The position numbers were made by a program, and so were the translations under genes. Under the pieces are notes generated by a model. That model saw only the letters and a program-made list of their open reading frames with translations, ran no database searches and was not told the origin of the DNA. Positions 12,301 to 22,556 of a stretch of 64,000 nt of DNA are shown here, piece by piece. Origin of the DNA: Acanthochromis polyacanthus (taxonomy: Eukaryota > Chordata > Actinopteri > Pomacentridae); the NCBI RefSeq assembly GCF_021347895.1, contig NC_067136.1, positions 6,013,066 to 6,077,065 on the forward strand, in the 5' to 3' direction. The first letter of the stretch is position 1. The number at the start of each line of letters is the position of its first letter.

Positions 12301-15300
12301 TCTTTTTTATGTTTAATTGTTTTTTTCGAATGTTTTATCGGCTTGTTTGAAAAATTTCCTTTTCTTTCTCAATGTTTCATTTTTAGATTAAATCTTTAAG
12401 GTTTTTCTTTTTAAATGTTTAACCACCTTTTAATGTTTAATTTTCTTTTTAAATGCTTCATTGTATTTTCTGTTTAATTCCTGTTTGAAGTTTTATTGTT
12501 TTAAAGATTTAATTTTCTAATTAAATATTTAATTTTTTAATTAAATGTTTTGTAGTTTTTTTAAATGTTTAATATTCTTCTTGTTTAATTGTATTTTTTA
12601 AAGTTTAATACTCTAAAATATTTCATCTTTAATTTCATAATTACATGTTTTGTATCTTCTGTTTATGTCACAGCTCCCTTCTCCTCTGCCCTGTCTCTCT
12701 CTGTCTCCCATCTGCCCTGTCTCTCTCTGTCTCCCATCCACTCCTCTGCCCTGTCTCTCCCCCTACAGCTCGGTGCCTGAGTGGAGTCCAGCTTCCCAGC
12801 TGACTCCACTCAGGCAATCAACCTCCTCCATGGCTCCTGGACAGCTGACGATCATCACACTAATGACTCACCTCTACAATAAGTACCGGCTCAGCCTTCC
12901 ACTCCCTGCCAGAGTATTGAACAAGAACCATGCAGTTCAGTTTGCTCTCTGGCCTCTACAAGATCTGTTTTGAGTTCCTGCCTTGTTTTCTCACGTTGTT
13001 TTCTCCTGCCTCCACACAGTCAGCTGTCCGGGATCCCCCGCCATCCTCCTTCCCCTCCGGCTCTCCCCGACAAGTCTTCACCGGTTTCCCCTGCCTGGAC
13101 CCCCACTCCTGCCTGGAACCCCCCACTCCTGCACCCTGGATTTCCCCCCTTCGTTCCATTATTCACCCCTCAACAATAAACACTTTCATTCCAGCCAGCC
13201 TTTGTAGTGTGGCTCTCTGCTTGGGTCCACCCGCTCGTCCCTGACAGTTTAATTATCTAATTATTTTGTCTGTTTAAAATAATTTAACTGTATTTAATGT
13301 TTAATTTTCTTTTTTAAGTTTTATTGTATTAAATGTTTTTTTCCTTTAATTTAATTGCTTTTTTAATGTAGTTTATTTCTTTAATCTTTTTCTGTCCAGA
13401 TTTTAACCCCAACCTTAAAAATGAACCAAACTCTTAAATCACAACAAAAATACTTCCGTTGTCACAATCATGAGTTAGTCAGTTATTCATTTTATCAATT
13501 CAACTTTATTTTGTTTAGCACCTTTCACACAGATGACAAAACTACACAAGCAAAGAGAAAAAAAAACTATGATTAAGACTCAAAAACATTTTAAAAAAGA
13601 TTAAACATGGTAATAAAATGTGTTTTGTTCAGGGGATGGAGGGAGTTTATTGAAGTCTTCTTGGACTCATACGGTAAATCATTTAAAATAGAAACTTGAT
13701 ATTCAGTCTAAGGAAACTGCAGAGCGACAGAAGAACCAACAATATCTCCTGTTTTCTCCTTTAATGAGTCGACTCTTCTGGTGCTTTCAGACCAAAGAAC
13801 TACAGACTCTTCACAACCTGCTCAAACTCTTGGTACAGGACCTCACCACACGGGTCAACAAGGTTTCCTTCTCATTTCTACTCTGAAGCTCACCTTCTCC
13901 TGCTCAAACTGCTGTTTGTGCTGCTCTAAAGTCTGGTCTCCAGAACTTCCTAAAAACTCTCTTCTGCTGCAGGTTGCTTTGTAGAACTGTTCCAGAAAAC
14001 CTCACTAAACCACATGGAGGGGCCTCAAGATAGTCGTCCAAATGAAACCGTACAAAAACCAAACTAGCACAACCCAAACGCTAAAGTCTCCTGCAGCCTA
14101 CCAGAGAAGCTCTTTAAACAGAGAATCAGGACAGGAACTCTTACCTTCTGGACAACCAACATTGGTTCACAAACAACCAAAAACCTCTAAAGACTCACTA
14201 CAGCCAAGATAAAGACACAACTCAGCTGCACCAAACCCACTAATCACTGCACACATTAGCACCATGTGCTAACTGTGGCTAAAGGACCACATTTACCAAG
14301 ACAACTATCCAGTACAAAGCCCTAAAACACACCAAGAAACACATTAAAGACGATTCTGCTGGAAGCTGCAAGCCAACACCTAAAGAACAAACTAAAGCAA
14401 CGGAGCCAAACCAGGTTCAGTGAAGAGAAGCAGAGGAAATGTGTGGCTGAATCCCAAACCGCCCCCTACACACTATCCCAACACACTACCCCTCCGTTTG
14501 CGCGTTCCAGCGGAGGGTCCTCCATATTATCTCTAATTTCTCCCACGCCTTTTTCACACTGACAGAACATCACAAAAAGAGTGGTGTAAAAAGATAAATC
14601 AAAAGAAACAAATCTTCTTCTCTGCTGACATTTGATTTAATTGTGCACCTCCTGACACCTTAAAATTTGAACACAACTGACAGAATTAATTCATTCAATC
14701 ATTCATTTGTTGGATCTGAAATGCCAGATAATAGGATTGGAAAACATGTGAGTGAAAAAAAAGTGGGACGCTTTCGTCTTCTGGAAGCAGCAGCGATCCT
14801 TGTTAGTTGCAACCTGTGCCACAGCGCTACAGCCATGACAGTAGGCGTCTTTCTGTTACCATGGCGATGACGTCTTCTGTTTTCCGGTGAGGCGACAGGG
14901 CGTCCCATTCCTGATGATCATATTTATACCCTCCTCCTTCAATAATAGGTGCCCTCCACAGCTGCGAGTGTGACTTCTTTTGGAGTGACACTCGGTAGTG
15001 GAGGGGGAGTGTGTAGGGGGCGGTTTGGGATTCAGCCTTTGACTGCAGACATAAAGCAGGAAGACACTGAGCTGCTCAGGTGTTCCTGATTACACCAAGC
15101 AGCCACCTGGACAGCCAATAGGAACACAGTTTACTGGAAGTCCAGAGGGTTGGCTTAGTGAAGGAAATTTAGTTTAAAGTTGAAGCAGAAAGTTAACAGA
15201 GAAAGTTGAAAACCACCTTCTGATCCCTGAAATCTCTGAGTTTTCACACAAAGAACGCCTGAACATGTCAAACTGGTTCCATTCTAGAACCTTCACTGTA

Positions 15301-18300
15301 AGACGTCACAGTATGGTGTGTTGGTCAAAAAACATTACAACCGGCTGGATCCTTGTGGAGAATACACCAGAATGCTAGCCTAGCCGCCCTAGACAACCCA
15401 CGGCAACGAATTTAATTCTCTGCCAGGGTGGGTCTAGTTACCCTCCATAAGGCTCGAGGCTGGATTCTCCTAAAACTGGCCGGACCAATCACCATGAAGT
15501 GTAGAGTCAGAAGGCGGGCGTAACTAAGTGACGACAGAGGCGCGACGATTCTGACAGAAACAACCGGAAACAACTAGCCTAGCCGTGCTAGACAACCCAC
15601 GGCAACGAATTTAATTCTCTGCCAGGGTCGACAACAAAAACGACAAGTCATTGAGCTCCATTAGCACCGACTCTGAATAATCTTTCTGTTAACATGTCTG
15701 TAATATACTTGAGCTTCACCCATTGACTGTATAAATAAGGCTTCACCGAACTCCCGCATCCTCTGATTTCCGGCGCTCTAGGAGCCTATTCGTTGCGCTG
15801 ATTGGTTGTATACCTACCCAATTGCTGCAGAGTGATTTGATAGACAACCTTTTAGCCCGCCTCCCTCCCTGTCGAGCGTGCCTAGACCCTTGCATCTTCA
15901 AAACATGGGTCTAGCGCGGTTAAGCTACCAGAATGCAGGAAATAGGATCAATAATTTTAAAAATTAGACCCCCACCAGCATCACACACAAACTAAATCTC
16001 ACTCTAAGGTCACAAGATGGCCGCCCTGAATTATTGTGAGCAAAAGTCATGGCCACTGTGGCCTAAAACATTCACACAGTAAAGTTTCTCTGAATAAATC
16101 TAAATCTGCCAAAAACTGGAAAAGCAATTTCTCAGTTTTTGTTAGCTGTTTGTGAAATTAAACATTCACTCACTTCCTGTGCATCTCCTGGGGGCTAAGC
16201 CCCCCCCGTCCTTAAAACCTAGTGACGCCCCTGCCAAGAACACTCTAGAAAAGGTTCTACTTTCTGTTTATGCCAGTTCTGTCACTGAACAGCAAATGTT
16301 TAACAGACGTTCTGAATTGGTATTTATGTAGATGGAACCCGTCCACACTCTAGAACCTCCAGCATTCCAAGAAACACTGACAGACTGGTTCTGGAATAAA
16401 CTGATTATGTTGCATATTCAGTCTTTGAGCTTCGTTCTTCTGGGGAAAACCAACTTTTGCGACACAGTGTAGGTTCTCCTTCTCCAAGATGAGCGGTGGA
16501 ACATCTTCCATAACCTAACAGAGAAGTCCTGTTGGTTTCTGCTGAAGTTCTGGTAGGTTCTTGAAGATATTTCACCTCTCCTCAAACAGACTGGACTTCT
16601 CTGGTAGGTTCTGGAAGAATCTCCCAGAGAAGTCCAGTTGGTTCTACTGAAGCTCCTACAATCACCACGACTTGGACGACTGAGAATCTCTCCAGACATC
16701 AGCGTTGTTCTTTTTTAGGATCGGTACGGGACGTTCTCCTGGATGCAGATCGCAATTTTTACAACTTCTTCTAAAAAAGATGGAACCCTCAGACTCATCA
16801 ACAATGTTCTGAGCTTCTACCTGGTTTGAAGGAGGAATGGAACCCAAACTATGCTGACCTCAACCCACCTGAGAACTGTTGGGAATCCTGAACATCTTCA
16901 CCAGATCTCAACTCCAGAAGGTAGAACCGTCCACTCTAGAACTCCAGCGTTCCGCTGATAGACTGGTTACTGAATGAATTCATTGAGCTGCATATTCAGT
17001 CTTTGAGCTTCGCTCTTCTGGAGAGAACCAGCTTCAGGGACACGGTGTGTTTGTGTCGTTTGTTGTCGTTTTCTGTCTTATGTGTGTATTTATGAATGAA
17101 TATTTGCTTGTTTCTCTGTATTTGTGGAGATTTTCACAATAAAGCTCGTTGGTTACCGTGGTTACAGGCCTTGCCGGTGTATCCGGGGTGACACTTGCAT
17201 CTGTCGGGTCCGACGCAGTCACCGTGTTTACATCCCTGCTGACAGTCGGCTGCACACAAACACAGGATTTATTTTATTTACTACTAGATAAATTCATCTT
17301 TCTGCTGACAGACGATAAAAACAAACATCTGCAGATTTATGAAGGTTTAAAACAATAAATATAAACTTTCAGACGCAGTTTTCTGGTTATAAAATGTCGA
17401 CAGAAAAGAAAAAAAAACACTAAACCAGCCAAACAAAAAATGGAATAAAGAGATTTTCAAGCGCAGATTCGGTTAATTTTCCTGATTGAACATAAAGTCT
17501 CACATGATGTGTTCAAAGACGTTCGGAAAGGAGAAAAAAAATTTTTTTTCTTGTTTTTAATATTTTCTGGATGCTAAATTTTGACATTTTTTATTTTTTA
17601 CAAAATAAAACACACTTTTTACACTCTCCAGCAAATTTAGAGGTTTGAGATATTAAATTTATTTATTTACTTTTAAGCTGAAACAAACTCAGAACAGAAT
17701 TTTATTCAAAGGATTTATTTTTGGATATATTTTTGAAATTATGTAGAATGAAGTCATTTTGAATTTTTTTTTTTACAATTTCAAGCTTAGGTTCAGTAAA
17801 TTTTCTAGAATAAACCTAAAGTCACGGATGATGCATTCAAAGACAATCGGAAAGTAAAACATATTTTCCCGTTTTTATATTTTCTGGATGATAAATTTTG
17901 TCATTTTGTTGAGCTCTTATTAAATAATTAAAAAAAATGATTTTTAAACCCTCCAACAGATTTAGAGGTCTCAGTCATTTAAACAACTTCATTTATGTTA
18001 AAAAAAGTCACTTATGATGCATTCAAAGACAGACAGAAAGAAGGAAATTCAAACTTTTCTGTTTTGTACTTTTTAGTTTCTGGCTGATAGAAAAAAAGTG
18101 AAACTATGAATTTAATCTGGTTCAAATGGTTTATTTCTGGGTAATTTTTAAATGAAATAAAGAGATTTTCAAGCTCAGATTGTTAATTTTCCCAACTGCA
18201 CCTAAAGTCACACATGATGCATTCAAAGATGGTTGGAAAGTAGAAAATTTAACGTTTTTTTTCCTGTTTTTATATTTTCTGGCTGATAAATTTTCTCATT

Positions 18301-21295
18301 TTATTGATTTTTTTTAACTAATAAAACGTGATTTTAACCACTGGCAGGTTTTGGGGTCAGAGGATAAAATCAGATGAAAACTGATCAATTAATTGGTGGA
18401 TTGATTGATGACAAACGGATCTGAACTCACGCTGACATCGTCCTCGGTCCATCGGCTTCCATCCCCAGCAGCACTCCACACTGTTACCGTAGCGACAGAG
18501 ACCGTCTGACGTCATCACGGCTCCGTCGGACCAGCTGGAGAACAAACACACAAACAAACAAACAGATAAACAAACAAACAAACAAACAAACAGACAAACA
18601 GCCAGCTGAGTCTCCGTGTGAATCAGGAGCTCTCTGATCGTTTCTCCGTTTCCTCAAACGAGTCTCAACATGAAGCTGTTTCTCTCCACATACTTTGTGT
18701 CACGTGTTGGAAGCGTCTGAACACGTATGAAGCTGAACACGTCTGTTCCTCTGCAGACAGAGAAAGTCTGCAGTTAAACCTCAAGGTCACACGTTTACCC
18801 GTCAGCTTTAACAACATGCGGTCATTAGGCGTCTACTTCTTGTTGTTTTCTGTCATTTTCTGTCTGATTTTGTCATTTTTTTACTGTTTAGTTGTTTTTT
18901 TTTGTCTTCTTTTTGTCATTTTGTGTCATTTGTCTGGTTTTGTGTCTATTTTTGTCATTTTCTGTCTCATTTTTTTCTCTTTTGTCATTTTTTCTAGTTA
19001 TTTTTGTCATTTATTGTCTCGCTGTTGTTGCTTTGGGTCTCAGTTTTGCTGATTTTTTCTCTTCTTTGGGTCATTTAATCTCTATTTTTGTTGTTTTGTG
19101 TCTATTTTGTCTAATTTTTTTACTGTTTAATGGTATTTTGTCTTGTTTTTGTCATTTTGTCTTGTTTGTCTGGTTTTGTATCCAGTTTTGTCGTTTTTTG
19201 TCTCATTTTCTGTCTGTGTTGTCATTTAGTGTCTCGCTTTTGTTGTTTTCGGTTTCAGTTTTGCTTATTTTTTGCTGTTTTTGTCACTGTGTTTTGTTTG
19301 TGCCACTTTGTCTTATATTTTGCTGTTTTCTGTCTCATTTGGGTCATTTTGTGCTGTTTTTTGTCATACTGTGTCTCATTGTTAGCTATTTTTTGCCATT
19401 TTATGTTTTATTTGGGTCGTTTTGCATCCATTTTTTCTGTTTTTCGCCATTCTGTATCGTTTCTTTTGTCTATTTTTCTTATTTCGTGTCTTTTTTTGTT
19501 GTTTTCTCATTTTGTCTTGTTTTGTGTCTCAGTTATGTCATATTTGGTCATTTTGTGTCTCATTTTGTTGCTTTGTCTCTTGTTTGGGTCGTTTTGTGTC
19601 TCGTTTTCACCCTGGTCCGTTATTTTGTGTCACTTTGTCTTGGTTTTTTTGTGTCTCAGTTGTGTCTTTTCAAATCTTTTTGTTGTGTTTTTTGATCATT
19701 TAGTGTCTCATTTCTGTCATTTTCTGTCTTGTTTGTGTCATTTTATCCAGTTTTTTGTTGTTTTGTGTCTCAGTTTGGTCATTTTTGTTGTTTTTCATGT
19801 CCTGTTTGTGTCATTTCAAATCGTTTTTTTGGGTTTTTTGATCATTTAGTGTCCCATTTCTGTCATTTTCTGTCTTGTTTGTGTCATTTTATCTTGTTTT
19901 TGTTGTTGTTTTGTGTCTCATTGGTGTCGACTATTAAAACTTCTCTGGAAGACGAAATGAACTGCAGACGAAGAACTTCAAAGTTTAAGAGATGAAAAAC
20001 TAAAAAACATCCCAACACTTTGAAGCTACAGAATTTTGACTCCAAACAAATAAATAATTCTCTTATAAAGCGTTTTTCTTTCTGGTGTTTTTCTAAAGCG
20101 TCTGAAATGTTTTCAACAGAAACTTTTCTGATAAAAAAATCACAGAAAATCTTCCTGAACTCCAACATTAATGTCTGAGTTTAGAAAAGCATCAGAATCA
20201 AACTCTGAGTCTCTAAATAAGTCAATTAATTCTGTTTTAACATGATTTTCTTCAAGCTTATGCGAGTTTTCTGCATAAATAGGAATAAAATCTTCACTTT
20301 TAAACTCCAATTAAGTCCATTTATTCTGTTTTAAAGTGTTTCTCTATGAATAATAAAGGGTTTAAAAAAAGAAATAAATCACAGATTTGGAGTTAAAGAG
20401 TTTAGATCTTTAGTTGAAATTAAAAGATTTTACAATTTTATTCTTCAAATAAGGCAATTTATTTTAACTAAAGTGATTAAAAGTTCAGAAAATGCTTTAA
20501 AATAAAATTAAACGACTGATGAAGAGTTTAATTTGAGTTCTTTTCTGTCGGCTTTCTTGTAGCTCAAAAATCAGAAACACGTGGTTAAAAAATCACTTCA
20601 CAGCAGAATTTAATTCATTTAAACTGATATTTTTATTATTTATGGCTGCAATTAATAAAAATCTTCACTGTGGATTATCAGATGTTTGATCAATAAAATA
20701 TCAGAAAAAGGTGAAAAATGTGGATCAGAGTTCCTTCAAACGTCTCGTTTTGTCCAACAATGTTGGTTTTTATGGAAAGAGTCAGATCTAACAGTATTTT
20801 CAGAAAATGAACATTTCTGCCGATTTAAATCCTCTCTAATGTTATTTATCTGCATCTCCTGATTGAAAACTTTCATCTAATCTTCAGAATTTAACATTTT
20901 TCAGTCGTAACCAGAAATATTACCTGAAACCAGACGATAAAATAATTAAAAACAAGAAAATAATTCAATCTGAAGACAAGAAGTTTCTGTGAAAAGACTT
21001 AAAAGCTCCAGAGTCACTGAAGTTCATTATTTCAGGATAAACAATCTCATTATTTTATTTGATTCAGTTTATTTTCACTAACAGACGCCAGAAAACTCAA
21101 AATAATAAAGAAAAACTTGTTTAAAATGATTAAAAACAACTTTCTTCCGGATCATTAAAGTGTTTCTAAAAACAGATTAAATAAAGTTTTCCAGCAGGTT
21201 TGAGCTTCTGACCTGTCGGGGTCCAACCTCTGGCTCCGGGTCCACAAACAGAACCAGGACAGCAGAACCGCAGTTCGCAGAACCGCAGTGCGCAT
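2395..21295 (-). CDS. npnt: Nephronectin, complete 13-exon gene
   Basis: Secreted extracellular-matrix ligand of integrin alpha8-beta1 (known for the family). Coding exons in transcript order: 21295-21213, 18534-18431, 17249-17157, 9203-9084, 7895-7776, 7692-7558, 6620-6546, 6071-5364, 4955-4872, 4505-4407, 2949-2763, 2639-2555, 2481-2395. All junctions are GT-AG and phases agree throughout, giving 1980 nt or 659 residues. Order of modules: signal peptide (starts [15 protein letters not shown]), a [13 protein letters not shown] module, EGF-like repeats including [16 protein letters not shown] and [10 protein letters not shown], a four-cysteine mini-module, a Thr-rich mucin segment (about 245-460), an RGD at 475-477 in RGDVHIPRHPG, and a C-terminal MAM domain from [10 protein letters not shown] to the end. 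The RGDVxIPR and MAM sequences fit NPNT better than its paralogue EGFL6. Human NPNT is about 565 residues, and most of the excess lies in the mucin exon. Odd points are the shortened fifth EGF exon and a duplicated exon boundary near 9015. Confidence 0.93.
2762..4950 (-). other. npnt: npnt introns around the MAM exons
   Basis: Non-coding sequence between the MAM-encoding exons. The 2950-4406 intron carries TAGTATGTCGT repeat fragments (3836-4050) and otherwise AT-rich sequence without recognisable genes. Open frames at 2821-3413 are intron read-through of low complexity. Confidence 0.6.
3836..4050. repeat. TAGTATGTCGT repeat fragments with a hairpin
   Basis: Intronic copies of the repeat seen at 1-560. 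Within 3853-3906, CATAGTTTAGTATGT is followed after a short spacer by ACATACTAAACTATG, an inverted pair able to form a hairpin. Confidence 0.75.
4961..5190. repeat. AAACAAACAC low-complexity tract
   Basis: Imperfect array of AACAAACACAAAAATAAACC in an npnt intron. It creates spurious phenylalanine- and cysteine-rich open frames on the minus strand. Confidence 0.85.
5364..6071 (-). repeat. npnt: npnt mucin exon made of ACT/ACC trinucleotide repeats, ending in RGD
   Basis: A single 708-nt exon with phase 1 at both ends. It begins [11 protein letters not shown], equivalent to the start of the NPNT linker, then runs as Thr-rich sequence with Pro and Val from (ACT/ACA/ACC)n. It ends with the integrin-binding RGD (codons at 5371-5379) and a GTGAGT donor. 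Many candidate O-glycosylation sites are expected. The trinucleotide purity predicts length variation between individuals. Confidence 0.9.
6546..6620 (-). other. npnt: npnt exon 7: short four-cysteine module in the position of the fifth EGF
   Basis: A 75-nt exon, phase 1 at both ends, with acceptor CACCAG and donor G|GTAAC. It encodes [15 protein letters not shown] then CRCKDGSCG and joins IPKVSLEP of the mucin exon. In mammalian NPNT this slot holds a full calcium-binding EGF (DIDECSLG type) of about 40 residues with six cysteines. Here only four cysteines and no DxDE calcium motif are seen. It could be a degenerate EGF or a replaced exon. Confidence 0.7.
6621..7557. other. npnt intron, AT-rich, no gene
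   Basis: Rich in short echoes of AAAATTTGTGAATTAAAAAGTC, with no domain or RNA recognised. An AT-palindromic tract (TATTATTTAATAATATTATTTAATAATAT) lies near 7400-7430. Confidence 0.6.
7896..8330. other. npnt intron segment, nothing recognised
   Basis: Ordinary AT-rich intron sequence. The open frames here are short and lack domains. Confidence 0.5.
8331..9010. repeat. TTTGTGTGTATATTTGTTGTGTG low-complexity array
   Basis: Long GT-rich array of diverged units of 12-25 bases in the npnt intron between EGF exons. It produces a spurious 241-residue plus-strand frame of Cys, Val and Phe. Confidence 0.9.
9001..9085. repeat. Tandem duplication covering the donor end of an npnt EGF exon
   Basis: The phrase CTCCTGCAGCTGCCGTCCTCC at about 9015-9035 repeats inside the true exon end at 9084-9104. 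Both copies are preceded by GTATTAGT-type sequence. The extra copy duplicates the last coding bases of the EGF exon together with its exon-intron boundary, about 69 bases into the intron. Confidence 0.75.
9354..9400. repeat. (GT)n microsatellite
   Basis: About 20 GT dinucleotides with one interruption, in an npnt intron. Confidence 0.95.
9401..10090. other. npnt intron segment, no feature recognised
   Basis: Mid-GC intron sequence with no open frame of note and no terminal repeats that I can find. Confidence 0.4.
10093..10316. repeat. Interspersed repeat, copy 1 (related to 28221-28425)
   Basis: Begins AGGTTCTCATTCATCCAGGT and includes TTTCACCTCTCATCCAAGAAG and a GTTATTCCAACGACCGATA end. 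A near-identical copy lies at 28221-28425 in the cyclase gene and a 5' fragment at about 29685-29706. The class is unknown. This sequence type is common in teleost genomes. Confidence 0.85.
10700..11230 (+). pseudogene. Transposon remnant with the start of a THAP-type domain
   Basis: An ATG at 11000 opens [11 protein letters not shown] followed by TRKLGITF. This resembles the N-terminus of THAP zinc-finger domains, with the first Cys pair and the following Thr-Phe region. The similarity stops after about 25 residues and the frame continues as unstructured sequence to 11227. THAP domains occur in P-element-like and some other DNA transposases and in domesticated genes. The flank contains a GC-rich promoter-like stretch. 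I infer a truncated transposon copy, not a working gene. Confidence 0.45.
11231..11658. other. npnt intron segment, nothing recognised
   Basis: No coding signal, terminal repeat or RNA structure seen. Confidence 0.4.
11661..12047. mobile_element. Mariner-type MITE with perfect terminal inverted repeats
   Basis: The 5' end CAGCCATGGCCATAAGTTTG and the inverted 3' end match perfectly over 26 bases. The element is flanked by TA on both sides (11659-11660 and 12048-12049), the target duplication expected of Tc1/mariner. The 387-base interior has no transposase frame, so it is non-autonomous. Intact ends suggest fairly recent insertion. Confidence 0.9.
12100..12645. repeat. TTTAATTTTCT low-complexity tract, part 1
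   Basis: Degenerate repeats of AATGTTTAATTTTCTTTTTAA in an npnt intron. The same sequence resumes at 13245-13400, so the 12650-13244 segment appears inserted into it. Confidence 0.7.
12650..13244 (+). mobile_element. Unclassified retroelement-like insertion
   Basis: A GC-richer block interrupting an AT-rich array. It has a CTCTGTCTCCCATC internal repeat, a 12-base perfect hairpin (12776-12787 with 12803-12814), an AATAAA signal near 13172 and a tail ending GTGGCTCTCTGCTTGGGTCC then CGTCCCTGACAG. The arrangement resembles the 3' end of a teleost retroelement. No reverse transcriptase or LTR pair is visible, so the class is uncertain. Confidence 0.5.
13245..14444. other. npnt intron segment with a SINE-like tail fragment
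   Basis: The TTTAAT tract resumes to about 13400. At 13500-13560, CAACTTTATTTTGTTTAGCACC resembles the common teleost repeat tail also present at 21745-21800. The rest, to 14444, shows no gene or clear repeat. Confidence 0.45.
14445..15037. mobile_element. Non-autonomous DNA transposon with 30-base inverted repeats
   Basis: The left end GGCTGAATCCCAAACCGCCC continues to CCCTACACACT (14445-14474) and is matched exactly, inverted, by 15008-15037. The interior has no transposase. No clear target duplication could be read at the edges, so the superfamily is undecided. Confidence 0.8.
15376..15927. mobile_element. hAT-like non-autonomous element with target duplication
   Basis: Ends TAGCCTAGCCGCCCTAGAC and, inverted at the right, TAGCTTAACCGCGCTAGAC form imperfect terminal repeats. 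The flanks carry the direct repeat CCAGAATGC (15367-15375 and 15928-15936), 8-9 bases, which fits a hAT element. A second copy of the left end lies inside at about 15575-15625, sharing GACAACCCACGGCAACGAAT, so the element carries an internal duplication or a nested copy. Confidence 0.8.
15940..16260. other. npnt intron segment, nothing recognised
   Basis: Plain intron sequence between transposon remnants. Confidence 0.4.
16310..17010 (+). mobile_element. Tc1-like fossil and flanking duplication
   Basis: At about 16858-16890 a plus-strand reading gives [11 protein letters not shown], close to the Tc1-family transposase motif DLNPIENLW. Two diverged copies of a block containing TTGCATATTCAGTCTTTGAGCTTCG followed by TCTTCTGG (near 16408 and 16990) flank it. 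The sequence is too decayed to define ends. Confidence 0.4.
17440..18360. repeat. Four-copy intronic tandem repeat (about 180-360 bases)
   Basis: Four diverged blocks in an npnt intron each carry a version of ATGATGCATTCAAAGACA then CGGAAAG and, in most, GAGATTTTCAAGCTCAGATT and TTTTATATTTTCTGG. Starts are near 17500, 17825, 18008 and 18212. No coding content. Confidence 0.7.
18541..18600. repeat. (ACAA)n microsatellite
   Basis: AACAAACAAACAAACAGAC tract just upstream, on the transcribed minus strand, of npnt exon 2. Confidence 0.9.
18830..19930. repeat. TTTTGTCATTTTGTGTCTC low-complexity array
   Basis: About 1.1 kb of diverged units built on TGTCATTTTGTGTCTCA within npnt intron 1. The array keeps two plus-strand frames open for 239 and 267 residues of Phe, Cys, Leu and Ser. 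These are compositional artefacts. The reverse complement of the same sequence type appears at 46440-47160. Confidence 0.9.
19931..21190. other. npnt intron 1, AT-rich, no gene
   Basis: Unstructured AT-rich intron with no open frame or repeat that I recognise. Confidence 0.5.
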
Positions 21296-21620
21296 CCTCC
21301 AACCGGCAGACATCCGCCTTCAGCAGAACCGGGGCTTCATTAACGGACTTTACCGGAGCCCAGAGCCGTTAAATCCCGCCGCTCGGTGACAGAACCGGGG
21401 AGACGGAACCAGGCCGTCGGTAGAAGTCCGGTTCTGACGCTGAAACCGCGCAGCTTCCGGTAAAAAACAAACAAAAAAGAAAAAAGCCGCAAAACTCCGC
21501 AGCAGCGACCGAACTCTGATCTGCGCGCGCTCGCGGGCGGTGGAAGCGCGTCCCCGGTGGTCGCGTGCAGAAGGAGGGGTGACGTCAGCGGGGCTTGAAC
21601 ATAGACCGTATATACAGTCT
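21296..21620 (-). promoter_or_regulatory. npnt: npnt 5' leader and CpG-rich promoter region
   Basis: GC- and CpG-rich sequence immediately upstream of the npnt start codon, in contrast with the AT-rich surroundings (GCGCGCGCTCGCGGGCGG near 21522 and a TGACGTCA half-type CRE near 21580). This is the expected place for the npnt promoter. The start of transcription cannot be read from sequence. Confidence 0.55.
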
Positions 21621-21659
21621 ATGGCCTTTAAACAGAGGCACGCCTGTGTGTCCAAACTA

Positions 21660-22435
21660 CTTTAAACACGGTGAAAACGTGTGACAATCGGTCTATAATG
21701 ACTTGAAACGAGGTGAAAACGAGTTTTAAAAAATTCTAAATTCAAACTTCAAACTTTATTTATTTGTATAGCACTTTTCATGCAGAACAACACAAAGTTC
21801 TTCACAAGAATTAAAAACAAAGAAGACAAATAAACACACACAAAAAAAGAAGAAATCACACATCCATACAACATGATATCGTCAGGACATGGCGATAAAA
21901 TTGGATAGAAATTGATCCAGAATTACTAAAAACACACTGAAAGTTAATTAAAAACGGTTCAAAGTGACTCAATTCTCTAAACTACTGAACATGTCACCAA
22001 TATCACTATAAACATGTTGAAAATCTGTTTTAAATGATTCAACAACGAGCCAAAAATGCACCAAATGGCTTAAAACATGTTGAAACTGAATTAAAAATGG
22101 TCCAAAATGTTCATAATTTGTCAAAAAATGACAGAAATTGTGTCCAGCATTACTTTAACTGTGACGAAAATGTGTGAAAATTGTTGTAGAATGACTTGAA
22201 ACGTGGTGAAAATTAATTTTTAAAGTTTCAAATTGACAAAATTGACAAAATATCACTTAAAATGTACCAAAATTGAACTAAAATAGTCTAAATGAATTAA
22301 TATTCGAGGAAATTTTGTTTAAAGAAGCCAAAAGACTTGTCCAAAGTGACTGAAAATCTTCCAAAATCGCTTTAAACTTCTTGAGGAGGAGGAAAATATA
22401 AGTTGGACCAAAATGACTTGAAATGATGCAGTTCA
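21660..22435. repeat. CCAAAATGACTTGAAA-type degenerate repeat in the npnt/cyclase spacer
   Basis: A SINE-like tail fragment with TTTATTTGTATAGCACTTTT at about 21755, followed by degenerate copies of AAAATGGTCCAAAATG and AAAATGACTTGAAACG. The same repeat type recurs through the cyclase introns and the 40-44 kb spacer. Confidence 0.6.
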
Positions 22436-22512
22436 GTCCCAGCAGCCACCAGCAGGGGGCGGTAGATGTTCACTCTGAGTTCACCACCTTCTCTCTGTCA
22501 TCAGTCATCACT

Positions 22513-22540
22513 TTATTCATTCATTCATTCATTCATTCGT
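22513..22540. repeat. (ATTC)n microsatellite
   Basis: Six to seven ATTC units in the leader directly upstream of the cyclase start codon. Confidence 0.9.
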
Positions 22541-22556
22541 CCATCAGTCCGTCAGC

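Noticed and set aside
18892..19849. Overlapping 267- and 239-codon frames of Phe, Cys, Leu and Ser resembling membrane proteins
   Set aside because: Generated by the TTTTGTCATTTTGTGTC array. No domain, and it lies within npnt intron 1.
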